A stretch of DNA of 64,000 bases from Blautia sp. (GTDB lineage Bacteria; Bacillota; Clostridia; Lachnospirales; Lachnospiraceae). The stretch is from NCBI GenBank assembly GCA_022777285.1, contig JALFGN010000065.1:62001-126000 (forward strand). Reading direction: 5' to 3'. Of the stretch, positions 46,025-55,266 are shown one piece after another. Position 1 is the stretch's first letter. Every line of letters begins with the position of its first letter. Below the pieces are notes generated by a model, which worked only from the letters and a program-made list of their open reading frames with translations, was not told where the DNA came from and made no database searches. Both the position numbers and the translations under genes were made by a program.

Positions 46025-47425
46025 ATGGAAAGGCAAGGTATATTCAAAAAACTGATTGGGGATAAAAAATTTTACAAAATGATTCTGATGATCGCAGTGC
46101 CGATTATGATCCAGAATGGAATCACAAATTTTGTCAGCCTTCTGGACAATATTATGGTAGGGCGGATCGGGACAGAACAGATGTCGGGAGCGGCAATTGT
46201 CAATCAGTTGATTTTTGTGTACAATCTCTGTATTTTCGGAGGTGTTTCCGGAGCCGGTATTTTTACTGCTCAGTATTTCGGACAAAAGGACGATGAAGGG
46301 GTAAGAAATACTTTCCGGTACAAGCTCTGGATGGCATGCATTCTTACGGTTGCTACGATTGTATTGATGCTGGCAGGCGGAGAAACTTTAATCAATTTGT
46401 ATCTTCACGGAGAAGGAAGCCGTGAAAATGCAGCGGCAACGCTTCTTTACGGCAAACAGTATCTGGTTATTATGCTGGCAGGACTTCCGCCATTTATGCT
46501 GGTGCAGGTTTATGCAAGTACCCTTCGTGAATGTGGAGAGACAGTATTGCCAATGAAAGCCGGAATTACAGCAGTTGTGATCAATCTGGTATTCAATTAT
46601 GTCTTAATATACGGAAAGTTTGGTTTTCCTGTACTTGGCGTGCAGGGTGCTGCAATTGCAACCGTACTTTCCAGGTATGTGGAAGCAGTGATTGTAGTCG
46701 GCTGGACGCACACGCACAAAGAGAAGAATCCTTATGCAGAGGGACTTTATCAGACCTTAAAGGTTCCGGCTTTTCTGACAAAAAAAATCCTGATCAAGGG
46801 TACACCACTGCTTTTGAATGAGACTCTGTGGGCGGCAGGTATGGCGATGCTTACCCAGTGTTATTCCGTAAGAGGACTCAATGTAGTAGCAGCTTTAAAT
46901 ATCTCTAACACGATTAATAATGTATTTAATATTGTATTTATTGCGCTTGGAGATTCGGTAGCAATTGTGGTAGGACAACTTCTTGGAGCCGGTGATATGA
47001 AGAAAGCCAGAGATACTGACACAAAGATGATTGCATTTTCAGTGTTCTGCTGTACGCTCGTTGCTGCAATCATGCTGCTTATGGCGCCTCTGTTTCCAAT
47101 GCTTTATAATACCAATCAGGAAGCTAGAGAACTGGGCAAATATTTTATTATGGCAACAGCAATTTTCATGCCGCAGAATGCATTTCTTCATGCAACGTAT
47201 TTTACTCTTCGGTCCGGGGGAAGAACCATTGTCACGTTCTTGTTTGACAGTGTATTTATCTGGTGTGTCAGCGTATCCATTGCATTTACACTAAGTCGTT
47301 TTACCACACTTCCTGTCATTGCCATTTATGTAATGGTTCAGCTTGGAGATATTATCAAATGTGTAATCGGATTTATACTGGTCAAAAAAGGGGTATGGCT
47401 GCAGAATATTGTAACAAGTGACTGA
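46025..47425 (+). CDS. MATE-family efflux transporter
   Basis: A 466-residue protein with about twelve membrane segments in two MatE halves. The N-terminal core is VPIMIQNGITNFVSLLDNIMVGRIG, and the second half opens with LIKGTPLLLNETLWAAGMAM. It is typical of Na+ or H+ antiporters that export drugs or metabolites; the substrate is unknown. GGGGGA precedes the ATG at 46025; a TTG at 46007 is the other option. Confidence 0.9.
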   Translation: MERQGIFKKLIGDKKFYKMILMIAVPIMIQNGITNFVSLLDNIMVGRIGTEQMSGAAIVNQLIFVYNLCIFGGVSGAGIFTAQYFGQKDDEGVRNTFRYKLWMACILTVATIVLMLAGGETLINLYLHGEGSRENAAATLLYGKQYLVIMLAGLPPFMLVQVYASTLRECGETVLPMKAGITAVVINLVFNYVLIYGKFGFPVLGVQGAAIATVLSRYVEAVIVVGWTHTHKEKNPYAEGLYQTLKVPAFLTKKILIKGTPLLLNETLWAAGMAMLTQCYSVRGLNVVAALNISNTINNVFNIVFIALGDSVAIVVGQLLGAGDMKKARDTDTKMIAFSVFCCTLVAAIMLLMAPLFPMLYNTNQEARELGKYFIMATAIFMPQNAFLHATYFTLRSGGRTIVTFLFDSVFIWCVSVSIAFTLSRFTTLPVIAIYVMVQLGDIIKCVIGFILVKKGVWLQNIVTSD

Positions 47426-47435
47426 AAAGAATGAA

Positions 47436-47468
47436 AACAGATCTGTGTAATAACAGGTCTGTTTTTTT
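47436..47468 (+). terminator. Terminator after the MATE gene
   Basis: AACAGATCTG (47436-47445) pairs with CAGGTCTGTT (47454-47463) with one G-U pair, then a T tract. Confidence 0.8.
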
Positions 47469-47477
47469 GTGGAAGCG

Positions 47478-47506
47478 TTCTGAAAAGAAATGTGATTTCA
47501 TATACT
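47478..47506 (+). promoter_or_regulatory. Candidate promoter of the lipoprotein-sipL operon
   Basis: TTCTGA at 47478-47483 and TATACT at 47501-47506 with 17 bases between. CATATACT also resembles a sigma-E -10, which would fit a SipL operon, but the -35 is not clear. Confidence 0.4.
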
Positions 47507-47538
47507 ATGGATGAGATGGTTTCGAAGGCGGCATTTTG

Positions 47539-47943
47539 GTGAACCGAATAAAGACAGTCTTTGTTCTATTATTTCTGCTGTGTTTGTTGTCCGGTTGTTC
47601 GATTGAGAAGGTCAGAGCACAGAATGGAGTAAAACCGGAGTATACGGTTATGAAAGAAACAGATTTTCCGGATAAAGTAAAAGAACTGATCGCAGAGAAT
47701 AAAGAATCGGAGTTTCAGCTTACATATCAGGATGGTTCCTGGCTTTATCTGATCAAAGGATATGGAAAACAGAAAACCGGCGGTTACAGCATCCAGATTG
47801 AAGATTTATCTTTATGGGAAAATGCGATCCATTTACAGACAGTTTTACTTGGCCCGGAAGAAGAAGATTTAAAAGACGATCCATCGTATCCGTATCTGGT
47901 GGTAAGGATGAAGTATCGGGAAGAACCGGTAATTTTTGAATGA
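47539..47943 (+). CDS. PrcB-like lipoprotein
   Basis: A 134-residue lipoprotein. The signal peptide ends with lipobox LLSGC (Cys near 20). The C-terminal half carries the PrcB_C pattern: LYLIKGYGKQKTGGYSIQI, then PYLVVRMKYREEPVIFE. PrcB aids a surface protease complex in oral spirochaetes; in Clostridia such small lipoproteins are often uncharacterised. GTG at 47539 is chosen (AAGGCGG upstream); TTG at 47536 is also possible. It is followed at once by sipL, so a spore-related role is conceivable (inference). Confidence 0.65.
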   Translation: MNRIKTVFVLLFLLCLLSGCSIEKVRAQNGVKPEYTVMKETDFPDKVKELIAENKESEFQLTYQDGSWLYLIKGYGKQKTGGYSIQIEDLSLWENAIHLQTVLLGPEEEDLKDDPSYPYLVVRMKYREEPVIFE

Positions 47944-47957
47944 AAAGAGGTTTTAAT

Positions 47958-49517
47958 GTGGAGCTCATTACAAAACAGGTGCGCATGATGCATACAAAAT
48001 GTCAGGCAGTCAGTCAGATTACTTTTGATGAGGATCTGAATGTACCGGATGCAAAGCCGGATGTGGGACGTATGATACAGAAAAAAGGGGAGATACAGAT
48101 TGAAGATCTGCAGATCTCCGAAGGTCATGCATTTATTTCCGGAGCACTTCTGGTAGCGCTCCTTTATGTCAGTGACAGTGAAGAACGGAAAGTACAGAGT
48201 CTCTTAGGAACACTTCCAATCGGAGAAACATTGCATCTGGAAGGTCTGGAAAACGGAGATAAAGTAAGGCTGTGCTGGGATATTGAAGATTTGAGTGTGC
48301 AGCTCATTAATTCCAGAAAGCTCAATATAAAAGCACTGGTTACTTTTACTGGTTTTGTGGAGGAAATAAAAGAAGTGCTGCTTCCGGCAGGTGTGGAAGA
48401 AGAAAATATCTCTCAGAAAAAGAAAGATATTTCTGTCATGGGAATCGGAGTACATAAAAAGGACACCATGCGAGTGAAGGAAGAAATTACACTTGCCTCG
48501 AATAAGCCCAATATTCATGAACTGTTGTGGAATACAGCGGAGACAAGAGGAATGGATATCCGGACACAGAATGATAAGATTACCGTAAAAGGAGAACTGT
48601 TTTTATTTGCTCTTTACAGAGGAGAGGATGACAATAATTCTCTTCAATGGCTGGAGAACTCTATACCTTTTTATCAGGAAATGGAATGTGCAGGATGCAG
48701 GGAGGATATGGTGCCGAATGTAGAAATTATGGCGCCGCACAGTGAATTGAAAGTAAAGACAGACAACGATGGAGAAGAACGGATCATTAGTATTGATACC
48801 GTGTTGGAAATGGAAATAAAATTATATGAGGAAGAAGAACTTTCTATTCTATTGGATGTATATACACCTTCCAGAGATTTGCGGACCGTTTGTGAAAATA
48901 CGAAGCTGCAAAGCCTTCTGGTGAAAAATGTTTCCAAGTGCCGCATCAGTGACCGGATGAAAACAGAGCCGAATCAGGGAAAAATTTTACAGATCTGTCA
49001 TAGTGATGGAAACATAAAAGTAGATGATACCAGACTGGTGGAAAATGGAATAGAAGTGGAAGGAATCGTTCAGGTGCGCATTTTGTATATTATAGGAGAT
49101 GATGAAATGCCGTTTTATTCGATGGATGCCATGATTCCATTTTCTCATGTGATTGAGGCATCGCAGATTGGAAAGGATTGTGTTTATCATCTTCGGACAG
49201 ATCTGGAACAGCTTTCCACAACTATGATCGACAGTGATGAAATAGAAGTAAAGATCGTTATGAATTTGAATGCTCTTGTCTTCAGACAGACAGATACGCC
49301 CATTGTCCGGGAAATAGAGGAACAGGAACTGGACCGGGAGAAGCTTCGAAGTATGCCGGGGATTGTGGCATATCAGGTACAGCCCCAGGATACCATGTGG
49401 GATATTGCAAAAAAATTTTATACAACGACAGACAATATTGTTGCATTGAATCATCTGGAATCAGAAGAACTGCATCCTTATGAAACGTTGATTCTTATGA
49501 AAACAGTAGAAAGTTAA
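47958..49517 (+). CDS. sipL: SipL-like SPOCS/LysM spore coat anchor protein
   Basis: A 519-residue protein. The N-terminus reads MELITKQVRMMHTKCQAVS, as in DUF3794/SPOCS proteins. Three repeats of this SPOCS-like domain (rough blocks 30-150, 185-290, 325-430) share the V-x-G pattern and a conserved N-terminal VPD..KPDVGRM. The C-terminus (about 465-515) is a LysM domain with YQVQPQDTMWDIAKKF. In C. difficile, SipL of about this length and order binds SpoIVA and anchors the coat. GTG at 47958 is used (AAGAGG upstream); the ATG at 47940 is the alternative. Confidence 0.82.
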   Translation: MELITKQVRMMHTKCQAVSQITFDEDLNVPDAKPDVGRMIQKKGEIQIEDLQISEGHAFISGALLVALLYVSDSEERKVQSLLGTLPIGETLHLEGLENGDKVRLCWDIEDLSVQLINSRKLNIKALVTFTGFVEEIKEVLLPAGVEEENISQKKKDISVMGIGVHKKDTMRVKEEITLASNKPNIHELLWNTAETRGMDIRTQNDKITVKGELFLFALYRGEDDNNSLQWLENSIPFYQEMECAGCREDMVPNVEIMAPHSELKVKTDNDGEERIISIDTVLEMEIKLYEEEELSILLDVYTPSRDLRTVCENTKLQSLLVKNVSKCRISDRMKTEPNQGKILQICHSDGNIKVDDTRLVENGIEVEGIVQVRILYIIGDDEMPFYSMDAMIPFSHVIEASQIGKDCVYHLRTDLEQLSTTMIDSDEIEVKIVMNLNALVFRQTDTPIVREIEEQELDREKLRSMPGIVAYQVQPQDTMWDIAKKFYTTTDNIVALNHLESEELHPYETLILMKTVES

Positions 49518-49551
49518 ATTTTAAAATTTTAAAAAATCCGGAAAAATATTA

Positions 49552-49580
49552 TTGAAAAGGGAAAAAATATAAGTTAGAAT
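49552..49580 (+). promoter_or_regulatory. Promoter of the ispE operon
   Basis: TTGAAA at 49552-49557 and TAGAAT at 49575-49580, 17 bases apart. The 130-base gap holds only this and an A/T-rich repeat; the ATG is 67 bases downstream. Confidence 0.55.
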
Positions 49581-49647
49581 AAAATATATACAGAAGAATA
49601 CAGTATACAAAAAACATAAGGATAGAAAAGTACAGGGGTAGAAAAAG

Positions 49648-50520
49648 ATGAGATTAAGAGCACTGGCCAAAATTAATCTGGGTTTGGATGTAATCAGAAA
49701 AAGGGAAGATGGTTATCATGAAGTTCGTATGATCATGCAGACCATAAATATGTATGATCAGCTCGAAATTGATATCAAAGAGGAACCGGGGATTTCCATT
49801 ACTACAAATCTTCCTTTTATTCCTACAAATGAAAATAATCTGGTGTATAAAGCAGCAAAGCTGCTGATGGATGAATTCCATATTGAAAAGGGCATTACTG
49901 TAGAACTTCAGAAATTTATTCCGGTTGCTGCGGGAATGGCAGGAGGAAGTTCGGATGCTGCAGCTACTATGATCGGTATGAATCGGTTGTTTGGTCTTGG
50001 GCTGACAGTCAGACAGCTTATGGAACGCAGTGTGTCGATTGGAGCAGATGTACCTTATTGTCTGCTTCGGGGAACTGCCCTTGCGGAGGGGATTGGAGAG
50101 AAGCTGCGTCCATTGCCGCCTTGTCCGAACTGTTATGTATTGATCGGGAAGCCATCCATCAGTGTATCTACAAAATTTGTTTATGAGAAACTGGACGCAG
50201 GAAATATAGAAGAACATCCGGATATTGACCGGATACTGGAAGGGCTTCAGTGGCATAATCTCAACAAGATATCCGAAAATATGGGGAACGTTCTGGAAAG
50301 TGTGACGATACCTGCTTATCCGATCATAGAAGAAATCAAAAATCATATGAAAGAACATGGGGCAGTCAATGCGATGATGAGCGGAAGCGGTCCTACTGTA
50401 TTTGGACTTTTTGATGACAAGATGGTAGCAGAAAGAGCCTGCGAGGCTCTGAGGGAAAGCCATCTTGCCAGAACTGTTTTTCTGACCACGGTATTTAACA
50501 ACGGAGGAACACGCAGATGA
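49648..50520 (+). CDS. ispE: 4-diphosphocytidyl-2-C-methyl-D-erythritol kinase
   Basis: A 290-residue GHMP kinase of the non-mevalonate isoprenoid pathway. It has AKINLGLDV at the start, the ATP loop PVAAGMAGGSSDAAATMIGM (about 91-110) and the C-terminal MSGSGPTVFGLF. Length is normal. It overlaps the GntR gene by 4 bases, so both are on one transcript. Confidence 0.96.
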   Translation: MRLRALAKINLGLDVIRKREDGYHEVRMIMQTINMYDQLEIDIKEEPGISITTNLPFIPTNENNLVYKAAKLLMDEFHIEKGITVELQKFIPVAAGMAGGSSDAAATMIGMNRLFGLGLTVRQLMERSVSIGADVPYCLLRGTALAEGIGEKLRPLPPCPNCYVLIGKPSISVSTKFVYEKLDAGNIEEHPDIDRILEGLQWHNLNKISENMGNVLESVTIPAYPIIEEIKNHMKEHGAVNAMMSGSGPTVFGLFDDKMVAERACEALRESHLARTVFLTTVFNNGGTRR

Positions 50521-51188
50521 CAATGGATTTGGAAATGCATATGGATGAATATCTTCCGCTGCGTGATGTGGTTTTCAACACATTGCGAAGAGCGATACTG
50601 AAAGGGGATCTGAAACCAGGGGAGCGTCTTATGGAGATTGCGCTGGCAGAGAAACTGGGTGTAAGCCGTACCCCGATTCGGGAAGCGATCCGTAAACTGG
50701 AGTTGGAAGGTCTTGTGGTGATGACACCGAGAAAGGGTGCAAAAGTGGCTTCTATTACGGAGCGGGATCTGAATGATGTTCTGGAAGTACGAAAAGGGAT
50801 GGAGGAGCTTGCAATTAAGCTGGCCTGTCAGAGGATTACAACGGATCAGATGGACCAACTGGAACGTGTGGAAAAGAAATTTTTAAATCTTATTGAAAGT
50901 GGAAAGCTTACGGAACTGGCAGAGGTGGATGTGGAATTCCATGATATTATCTACAATGCCACCAACAATAAACGTCTGGTGCAGATGCTCAGTAATCTGC
51001 GGGAACAGATGTACCGTTATCGGATGGAATATCTGAAAGACAGTGCAGTGCGAAAGAAACTGGCAGAAGAACATGGAGAAATTTGTAAGGCTCTTCGAAA
51101 AAGAGATATGGAAGGTGCCCTCAGATGCATTTATGTTCATGTAGATAATCAGCAAAAAGCGATTATCCGCAGTTTGAATGCAGAATGA
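50517..51188 (+). CDS. GntR-family regulator (FadR/FCD type)
   Basis: A 223-residue regulator. The N-terminal winged helix has GERLMEIALAEKLGVSRTPI and REAIRKLELEGLV (about 37-68). The C-terminal FCD ligand-binding domain has ADVDVEFHDIIYNATNN and metal-binding residues. The ligand is unknown; no metabolic operon apart from ispE is adjacent. GGAGG is 9 bases before the ATG. Confidence 0.88.
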   Translation: MTMDLEMHMDEYLPLRDVVFNTLRRAILKGDLKPGERLMEIALAEKLGVSRTPIREAIRKLELEGLVVMTPRKGAKVASITERDLNDVLEVRKGMEELAIKLACQRITTDQMDQLERVEKKFLNLIESGKLTELAEVDVEFHDIIYNATNNKRLVQMLSNLREQMYRYRMEYLKDSAVRKKLAEEHGEICKALRKRDMEGALRCIYVHVDNQQKAIIRSLNAE

Positions 51189-51223
51189 TCGGATGAATAA
51201 AAACAAAAAACAGGGGAAATTCT

Positions 51224-51252
51224 AAGAGAGATGCGTAAGCATCTCTTTTTTC
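51224..51252 (+). terminator. Terminator after the GntR gene
   Basis: AAGAGAGATGC (51224-51234) pairs with GCATCTCTTTT (51239-51249) around a GTAA tetraloop, followed by T's. Confidence 0.85.
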
Positions 51253-51287
51253 ATTCAATTTACACATGTTTCTGAAAGGAGACAGAT

Positions 51288-52787
51288 ATGGAGCGACAAA
51301 GTAAAATTTCTTCCTTTATAGAAGAAAATGAAACTTATATAAGAGAAACTTTGAAAGACTGTGATGATATTATCATTCGGCCCATGATTCTGGGACAGGA
51401 AAAGAAAATCCATTGTCTTGTGGTTTATGTTGAAGTGGCAGTCAGTAATATGATGCTGGAGGATTCTGTAATCGGCAAGCTGATCAATCATATGTGGGAA
51501 ATGCCACGAGATGAGATCCTGGAGTTTGTCCAGGATAATGGCCTGGGGATTTCAGATGTAAAGACACTGAATACGATGCAGGAGGCTTTGGGATGTGTGT
51601 TTGCAGGGAATGCCGTTTTCTTTTTGGACGGTTATCCTCATGCTGTAAAAGTGTCAAGCCAGGGGTACCCAAAGCTTGACATTCAGGAAGCATCCAGAGA
51701 AAAAGTGCTGAGAGGTTCCAGAGAAAGTTTTACAGATGCATTAAAAACAAACTCTGCATTGGTACGAAAGCGTATCAGAGATCCGGAATTGAAAGTAAAA
51801 GAAAAGAAGCTTGGAAGACGCAGTCAGACGATGGTACAAATTCTTTATATGGAGGGAATTGTAAGGAAGGAACTTTTAGACGAACTTGACAGGCGGCTGG
51901 AAGGTTTTGAAATTGACGGGGTTTTGGACAGTGGAATCGTGGAACAGCTTACCGGAGATAACTGGATTTCTCCTTTTCCGCAGTTTCAGACAACAGAAAG
52001 ACCGGACAAATGTGCGATGGAAGTATTGAACGGAAGAATCCTTCTTCTGGTGGATCATTCTCCGGAAGGACTGCTTCTGCCGGCAGCTTTTAATGATTTT
52101 CTGCAGGTCAGTGAAGATCAGTATCAAAATTTTGAGATGGCTACCTTTCTTAGAATAATCCGCTATCTGGCAACCGCTTTTTCTATGCTGTTTTCCGGTG
52201 TCTATCTGGCAGTTACGAATTTTCATACGCAGGTTCTTCCTTCCAATCTGATTCTGTCTTTTGCAGAAGCAAGGAAGGGAGTTCCCTTTCCGGGAATTCT
52301 GGAAATTTTCTTTATGGAAGTTGCTTTTGAAAGTATTCGGGAAGCGGGTGTACGGGCGCCTGGCCCACTGGGCGGAACCATAGGAATTGTGGGAGGTCTG
52401 ATCATTGGACAGGCAGCCGTATCGGCGAATCTGGTCAGTCCGATTGTTGTAGTGATTGTAGCAATTACTGCACTGGCTACCCTTGCGATTCCAAATGAGG
52501 AATTTTCTGCGCCTTTTCGTCTTTTGAAATTTGGGTTTATTGTTTTGGGAGGAACCATGGGGATGTTTGGAATTTTGCTGGGGTTATATCTGATTCTCGG
52601 TCATCTGGCAGGATTGAAAAGTTTTGGAATTCCATATCTGGTACCTTTTGCAGCACAGAGAAAAGAAGGATACAGAGGACTGAGAGATGGAATTCTTATC
52701 CTGCCGACCAGATTTCGGAAAAGAAGACCTCTGTATGCAAGAAAAGAGCAGAAAATAAGATTGAAAATGAAAAATGGAGGAAATTAG
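51288..52787 (+). CDS. gerAA: GerA-family spore germinant receptor subunit A
   Basis: A 499-residue subunit. The N-terminal soluble domain (1 to about 290) has IIIRPMILGQ and an acidic middle part; four to six membrane segments follow (SMLFSGVYLAVTNFHTQVLP, then APGPLGGTIGIVGGLIIGQAA). The C-terminus is a basic tail. It lies in the inner spore membrane and acts with GerAB and GerAC. AAGGAG precedes the ATG. It is the first gene of the ger operon. Confidence 0.93.
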   Translation: MERQSKISSFIEENETYIRETLKDCDDIIIRPMILGQEKKIHCLVVYVEVAVSNMMLEDSVIGKLINHMWEMPRDEILEFVQDNGLGISDVKTLNTMQEALGCVFAGNAVFFLDGYPHAVKVSSQGYPKLDIQEASREKVLRGSRESFTDALKTNSALVRKRIRDPELKVKEKKLGRRSQTMVQILYMEGIVRKELLDELDRRLEGFEIDGVLDSGIVEQLTGDNWISPFPQFQTTERPDKCAMEVLNGRILLLVDHSPEGLLLPAAFNDFLQVSEDQYQNFEMATFLRIIRYLATAFSMLFSGVYLAVTNFHTQVLPSNLILSFAEARKGVPFPGILEIFFMEVAFESIREAGVRAPGPLGGTIGIVGGLIIGQAAVSANLVSPIVVVIVAITALATLAIPNEEFSAPFRLLKFGFIVLGGTMGMFGILLGLYLILGHLAGLKSFGIPYLVPFAAQRKEGYRGLRDGILILPTRFRKRRPLYARKEQKIRLKMKNGGN

Positions 52788-52788
52788 C

Positions 52789-53856
52789 ATGTTTGCGGAT
52801 AATCGGACGATTTCCCACCGCCAGCTTTTCCGGCAGATCGTTTTGTGTTTTACAGGGGTTCTCCTTGTTGTTGTACCGGCCTTATCCGGACTTTCAGGGG
52901 CCAGAGGCGTCCTCTGTCTGTTTTTTATGTATGGTTTATTTATACCTGGAAGCATTTTTTTTGTTCGTATTCGGGCTTGCTATGAGAGACCGGAGAAATA
53001 TCTGGGAAAATTCTGGGGCAGAATTTTCTGTCTGTTTTATATCTCTTATCTCTTTTTTACAGGAATTTTTTTGCTTCTTCTGATCAGCCGTATTGCAGAG
53101 CGGTATTTTATTGAGGGAAGCGAGCCTATTCTGATCATTCTTTTGAGTGGTGCCGTCTGTTATATGGGATGTCATCAGGGACTGGAACGAAGAGGGCGTA
53201 TGGGAGAAGTTGTCTTTTCTCTGCTTCTTTTTTTGATCGGGTTGATGTTGCTGTTGGCGATTGGAAAAATGAATCCCGGATATCTGTCATTTCACGAAAA
53301 AACAACCTGGAACGGGTGGATGGGAAGTATTTATGAAGCCTTCTGTCTTTATCTGCCTGTTTTTTTTCTTCCGTTTACTCTGGCAAATGTGGAACGTCCC
53401 GGAAGGGGAGGAAAGGCGATGAACCTGGCAGTCCTTCTGGTGACATCCCTTGTATCTTTTTCACTGATTCTTCTCCAGGGAGCATTTGGGAAAAATGGAT
53501 ATGAACAGAAAAAATATCCGCTTTTTGATCTGATGGCAGGTGTGAAGCTTCCCGGGGATTTTCTGGAACGGGTGGATATTTTCTGGATCGGTGCAGTCCT
53601 TTTCTGTATTCTTTATGCTATGGGAAGTATCTTTTTTTATTGCCATACAGTATTGGAGAAATGTCATATGGAGTCCTGGGCACTCTGGATTGCAATTGCT
53701 TTGGTGACAGCAGCTGCAGCGACAGAAAAAACGGGAATATCTCCGGAGATATATGGGAAACTTCTTGCGTATGTTTATGGGCCGCTCTTTCCTGTTTCCG
53801 GAGCAGTTGCAGGAATGGCTCTGAAAAGAAAACGGAAGGAAGGTGGCACGCAATGA
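52789..53856 (+). CDS. gerAB: GerA-family spore germinant receptor subunit B
   Basis: A 355-residue spore permease with ten predicted membrane segments of the amino acid transporter type (start FADNRTISHRQLFRQIVL). It is thought to bind the germinant. GGAGG fits the ATG at 52789; an ATG at 52774 is also in frame but lacks a site. It overlaps gerAA by no bases and gerAC by 4 (ATGA). Confidence 0.88.
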   Translation: MFADNRTISHRQLFRQIVLCFTGVLLVVVPALSGLSGARGVLCLFFMYGLFIPGSIFFVRIRACYERPEKYLGKFWGRIFCLFYISYLFFTGIFLLLLISRIAERYFIEGSEPILIILLSGAVCYMGCHQGLERRGRMGEVVFSLLLFLIGLMLLLAIGKMNPGYLSFHEKTTWNGWMGSIYEAFCLYLPVFFLPFTLANVERPGRGGKAMNLAVLLVTSLVSFSLILLQGAFGKNGYEQKKYPLFDLMAGVKLPGDFLERVDIFWIGAVLFCILYAMGSIFFYCHTVLEKCHMESWALWIAIALVTAAAATEKTGISPEIYGKLLAYVYGPLFPVSGAVAGMALKRKRKEGGTQ

Positions 53857-54491
53857 AAAGAAGATACAGGATGATAGCTGTCGTATTTCTTCTGACAGGC
53901 AGCCTTTGGGCATGTGGAGTTCCGCTGGAAGACCGGGCATTTCCTCTTTCTGTGGCTGTAGACTATACAGAGGGAAAGTATGAGGTATATTATGGCATGC
54001 CTGACCTTTCAGCAGAGACAGGACAGGATAAGGAAGGAGAAAACAGCGGGCAGAAAGAAACGGTTGTATGTTACAGAGGAAGGAGTATGGAAGAAACAGA
54101 AGAACTTTTTCTGCGCAGCCAGGAAGATTATCTGGATCTGGGACATGTAAAAGCGTTTCTTCTGGGAGAAAATCTTCTGAAAAATAAGAATGCCTATGAA
54201 GCACTTCTGGCATATCTGGAAGAAAAACCGTCCGTTGCCGGAAATATTTATGTCTTTTCCTGCCGTTCTCCCAGGGAAATCATGGAACTGGAGGGAACGG
54301 AACTGGATTCCCTGGGTACTTTTCTTGTGCGGATTGTAGAGAGTCGTCCTTACAGCCGGCAGGAAGAACAGACAGATCTGCAGAGTCTGTATAATGCATG
54401 GCACAATCAGGAGAACAGACCATCTATGCTGCAGGTGGAGGCAGAAGGCCAGACACTTCTGGTAAAAGGAAATCTCTATGAAAGAGAATAA
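53853..54491 (+). CDS. gerAC: Short GerA-family receptor subunit C lipoprotein
   Basis: A 212-residue lipoprotein. The signal peptide ends with lipobox SLWAC (Cys near 20), then DRAFPLSVAVDYTEGKYEV as in GerAC. The N-terminal domain appears whole and ends near LQVEAEGQTLLVKGNLYERE. The C-terminal domain, making full GerAC proteins about 350-400 residues, is absent, and no remnant exists in the 29 bases before spoIIR. A longer open frame upstream overlaps gerAB and is not used. It overlaps gerAB by 4 bases. Confidence 0.85.
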   Translation: MKRRYRMIAVVFLLTGSLWACGVPLEDRAFPLSVAVDYTEGKYEVYYGMPDLSAETGQDKEGENSGQKETVVCYRGRSMEETEELFLRSQEDYLDLGHVKAFLLGENLLKNKNAYEALLAYLEEKPSVAGNIYVFSCRSPREIMELEGTELDSLGTFLVRIVESRPYSRQEEQTDLQSLYNAWHNQENRPSMLQVEAEGQTLLVKGNLYERE

Positions 54492-54498
54492 ACAGAAG

Positions 54499-54516
54499 CA
54501 AGTATGGAAATACTTG
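54499..54516 (+). promoter_or_regulatory. Hairpin with the spoIIR ribosome site in its loop
   Basis: CAAGTAT (54499-54505) pairs with ATACTTG (54510-54516) around the loop GGAA. The GGA is the only Shine-Dalgarno-like sequence ahead of the ATG at 54521. Confidence 0.4.
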
Positions 54517-54520
54517 GTAT

Positions 54521-55186
54521 ATGAGAAAATATGGAAATAAAATAAGAAAATGGGGAAGCAGAGCGATTCTTGTGCTCCTTATGGCGGCATTAGCAGTCAC
54601 CGGCAGTTTTGTTATAAGACTTCGGAACGAAAAAAATAAGATGCAGCAGCGACTGAACAGAGAGATTAGTCAGGGGATTGCAGATAAAATTTTTCGTTTT
54701 CATGTGATTGCAAACAGTGATACAAAGAAGGATCAGAATTTAAAACTGCAGATAAAATCCACAGTGGTTGATTATATGAAGCAGATTACGGGAGCAAATA
54801 GTACATTTGAAGATACCAAAGAACAAATTCTGATTCATTTACCTGAAATTGAGAGAAAAGCAGAAGAAATCATTCATACAGAAGGGTATGAGTATCCGGT
54901 AACAGCCAGAGTTGGAAAAAGTTATTTTCCGGATAAAACGTATGGAGACTGTACATTTCCGGCAGGAACTTATGAATCCCTGATTCTTACAATCGGAGAA
55001 GGGAAAGGAAAAAACTGGTGGTGTGTATTGTATCCGGGGCTTTGCTTTATCAATGATACTTACGGAATTGTGACAGAAGATAAAAAAGAAGAATTAAAAG
55101 AAATACTTACAGAAGAAGAATTTCTGTCTTTATGGGAAAATCCGAAAGAAAAGAAAAAAATTCGTTTTGGATTCAAATGGTTTTAA
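54521..55186 (+). CDS. spoIIR: Stage II sporulation protein R
   Basis: A 221-residue secreted signalling protein, the forespore-made signal that triggers pro-sigma-E processing in the mother cell. One N-terminal membrane or signal helix (about 12-30), then KIFRFHVIANSDTKKDQNLK, which matches the family core, and a C-terminal WWCVLYPGLCF. In known spore formers it is a sigma-F target; no clear sigma-F site was seen. It follows gerAC after 29 bases. Confidence 0.92.
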   Translation: MRKYGNKIRKWGSRAILVLLMAALAVTGSFVIRLRNEKNKMQQRLNREISQGIADKIFRFHVIANSDTKKDQNLKLQIKSTVVDYMKQITGANSTFEDTKEQILIHLPEIERKAEEIIHTEGYEYPVTARVGKSYFPDKTYGDCTFPAGTYESLILTIGEGKGKNWWCVLYPGLCFINDTYGIVTEDKKEELKEILTEEEFLSLWENPKEKKKIRFGFKWF

Positions 55187-55266
55187 CGTTGTGACTTGCA
55201 TTCTTACACTAATAAGGGTAAAATAAAATGGAAATACGCAAAAAGACAGAAATCAGAGGTTTTCTT

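Noticed and set aside
49654..50523. Minus-strand open frame opposite ispE
   Set aside because: Nearly exact mirror of ispE with no start site.
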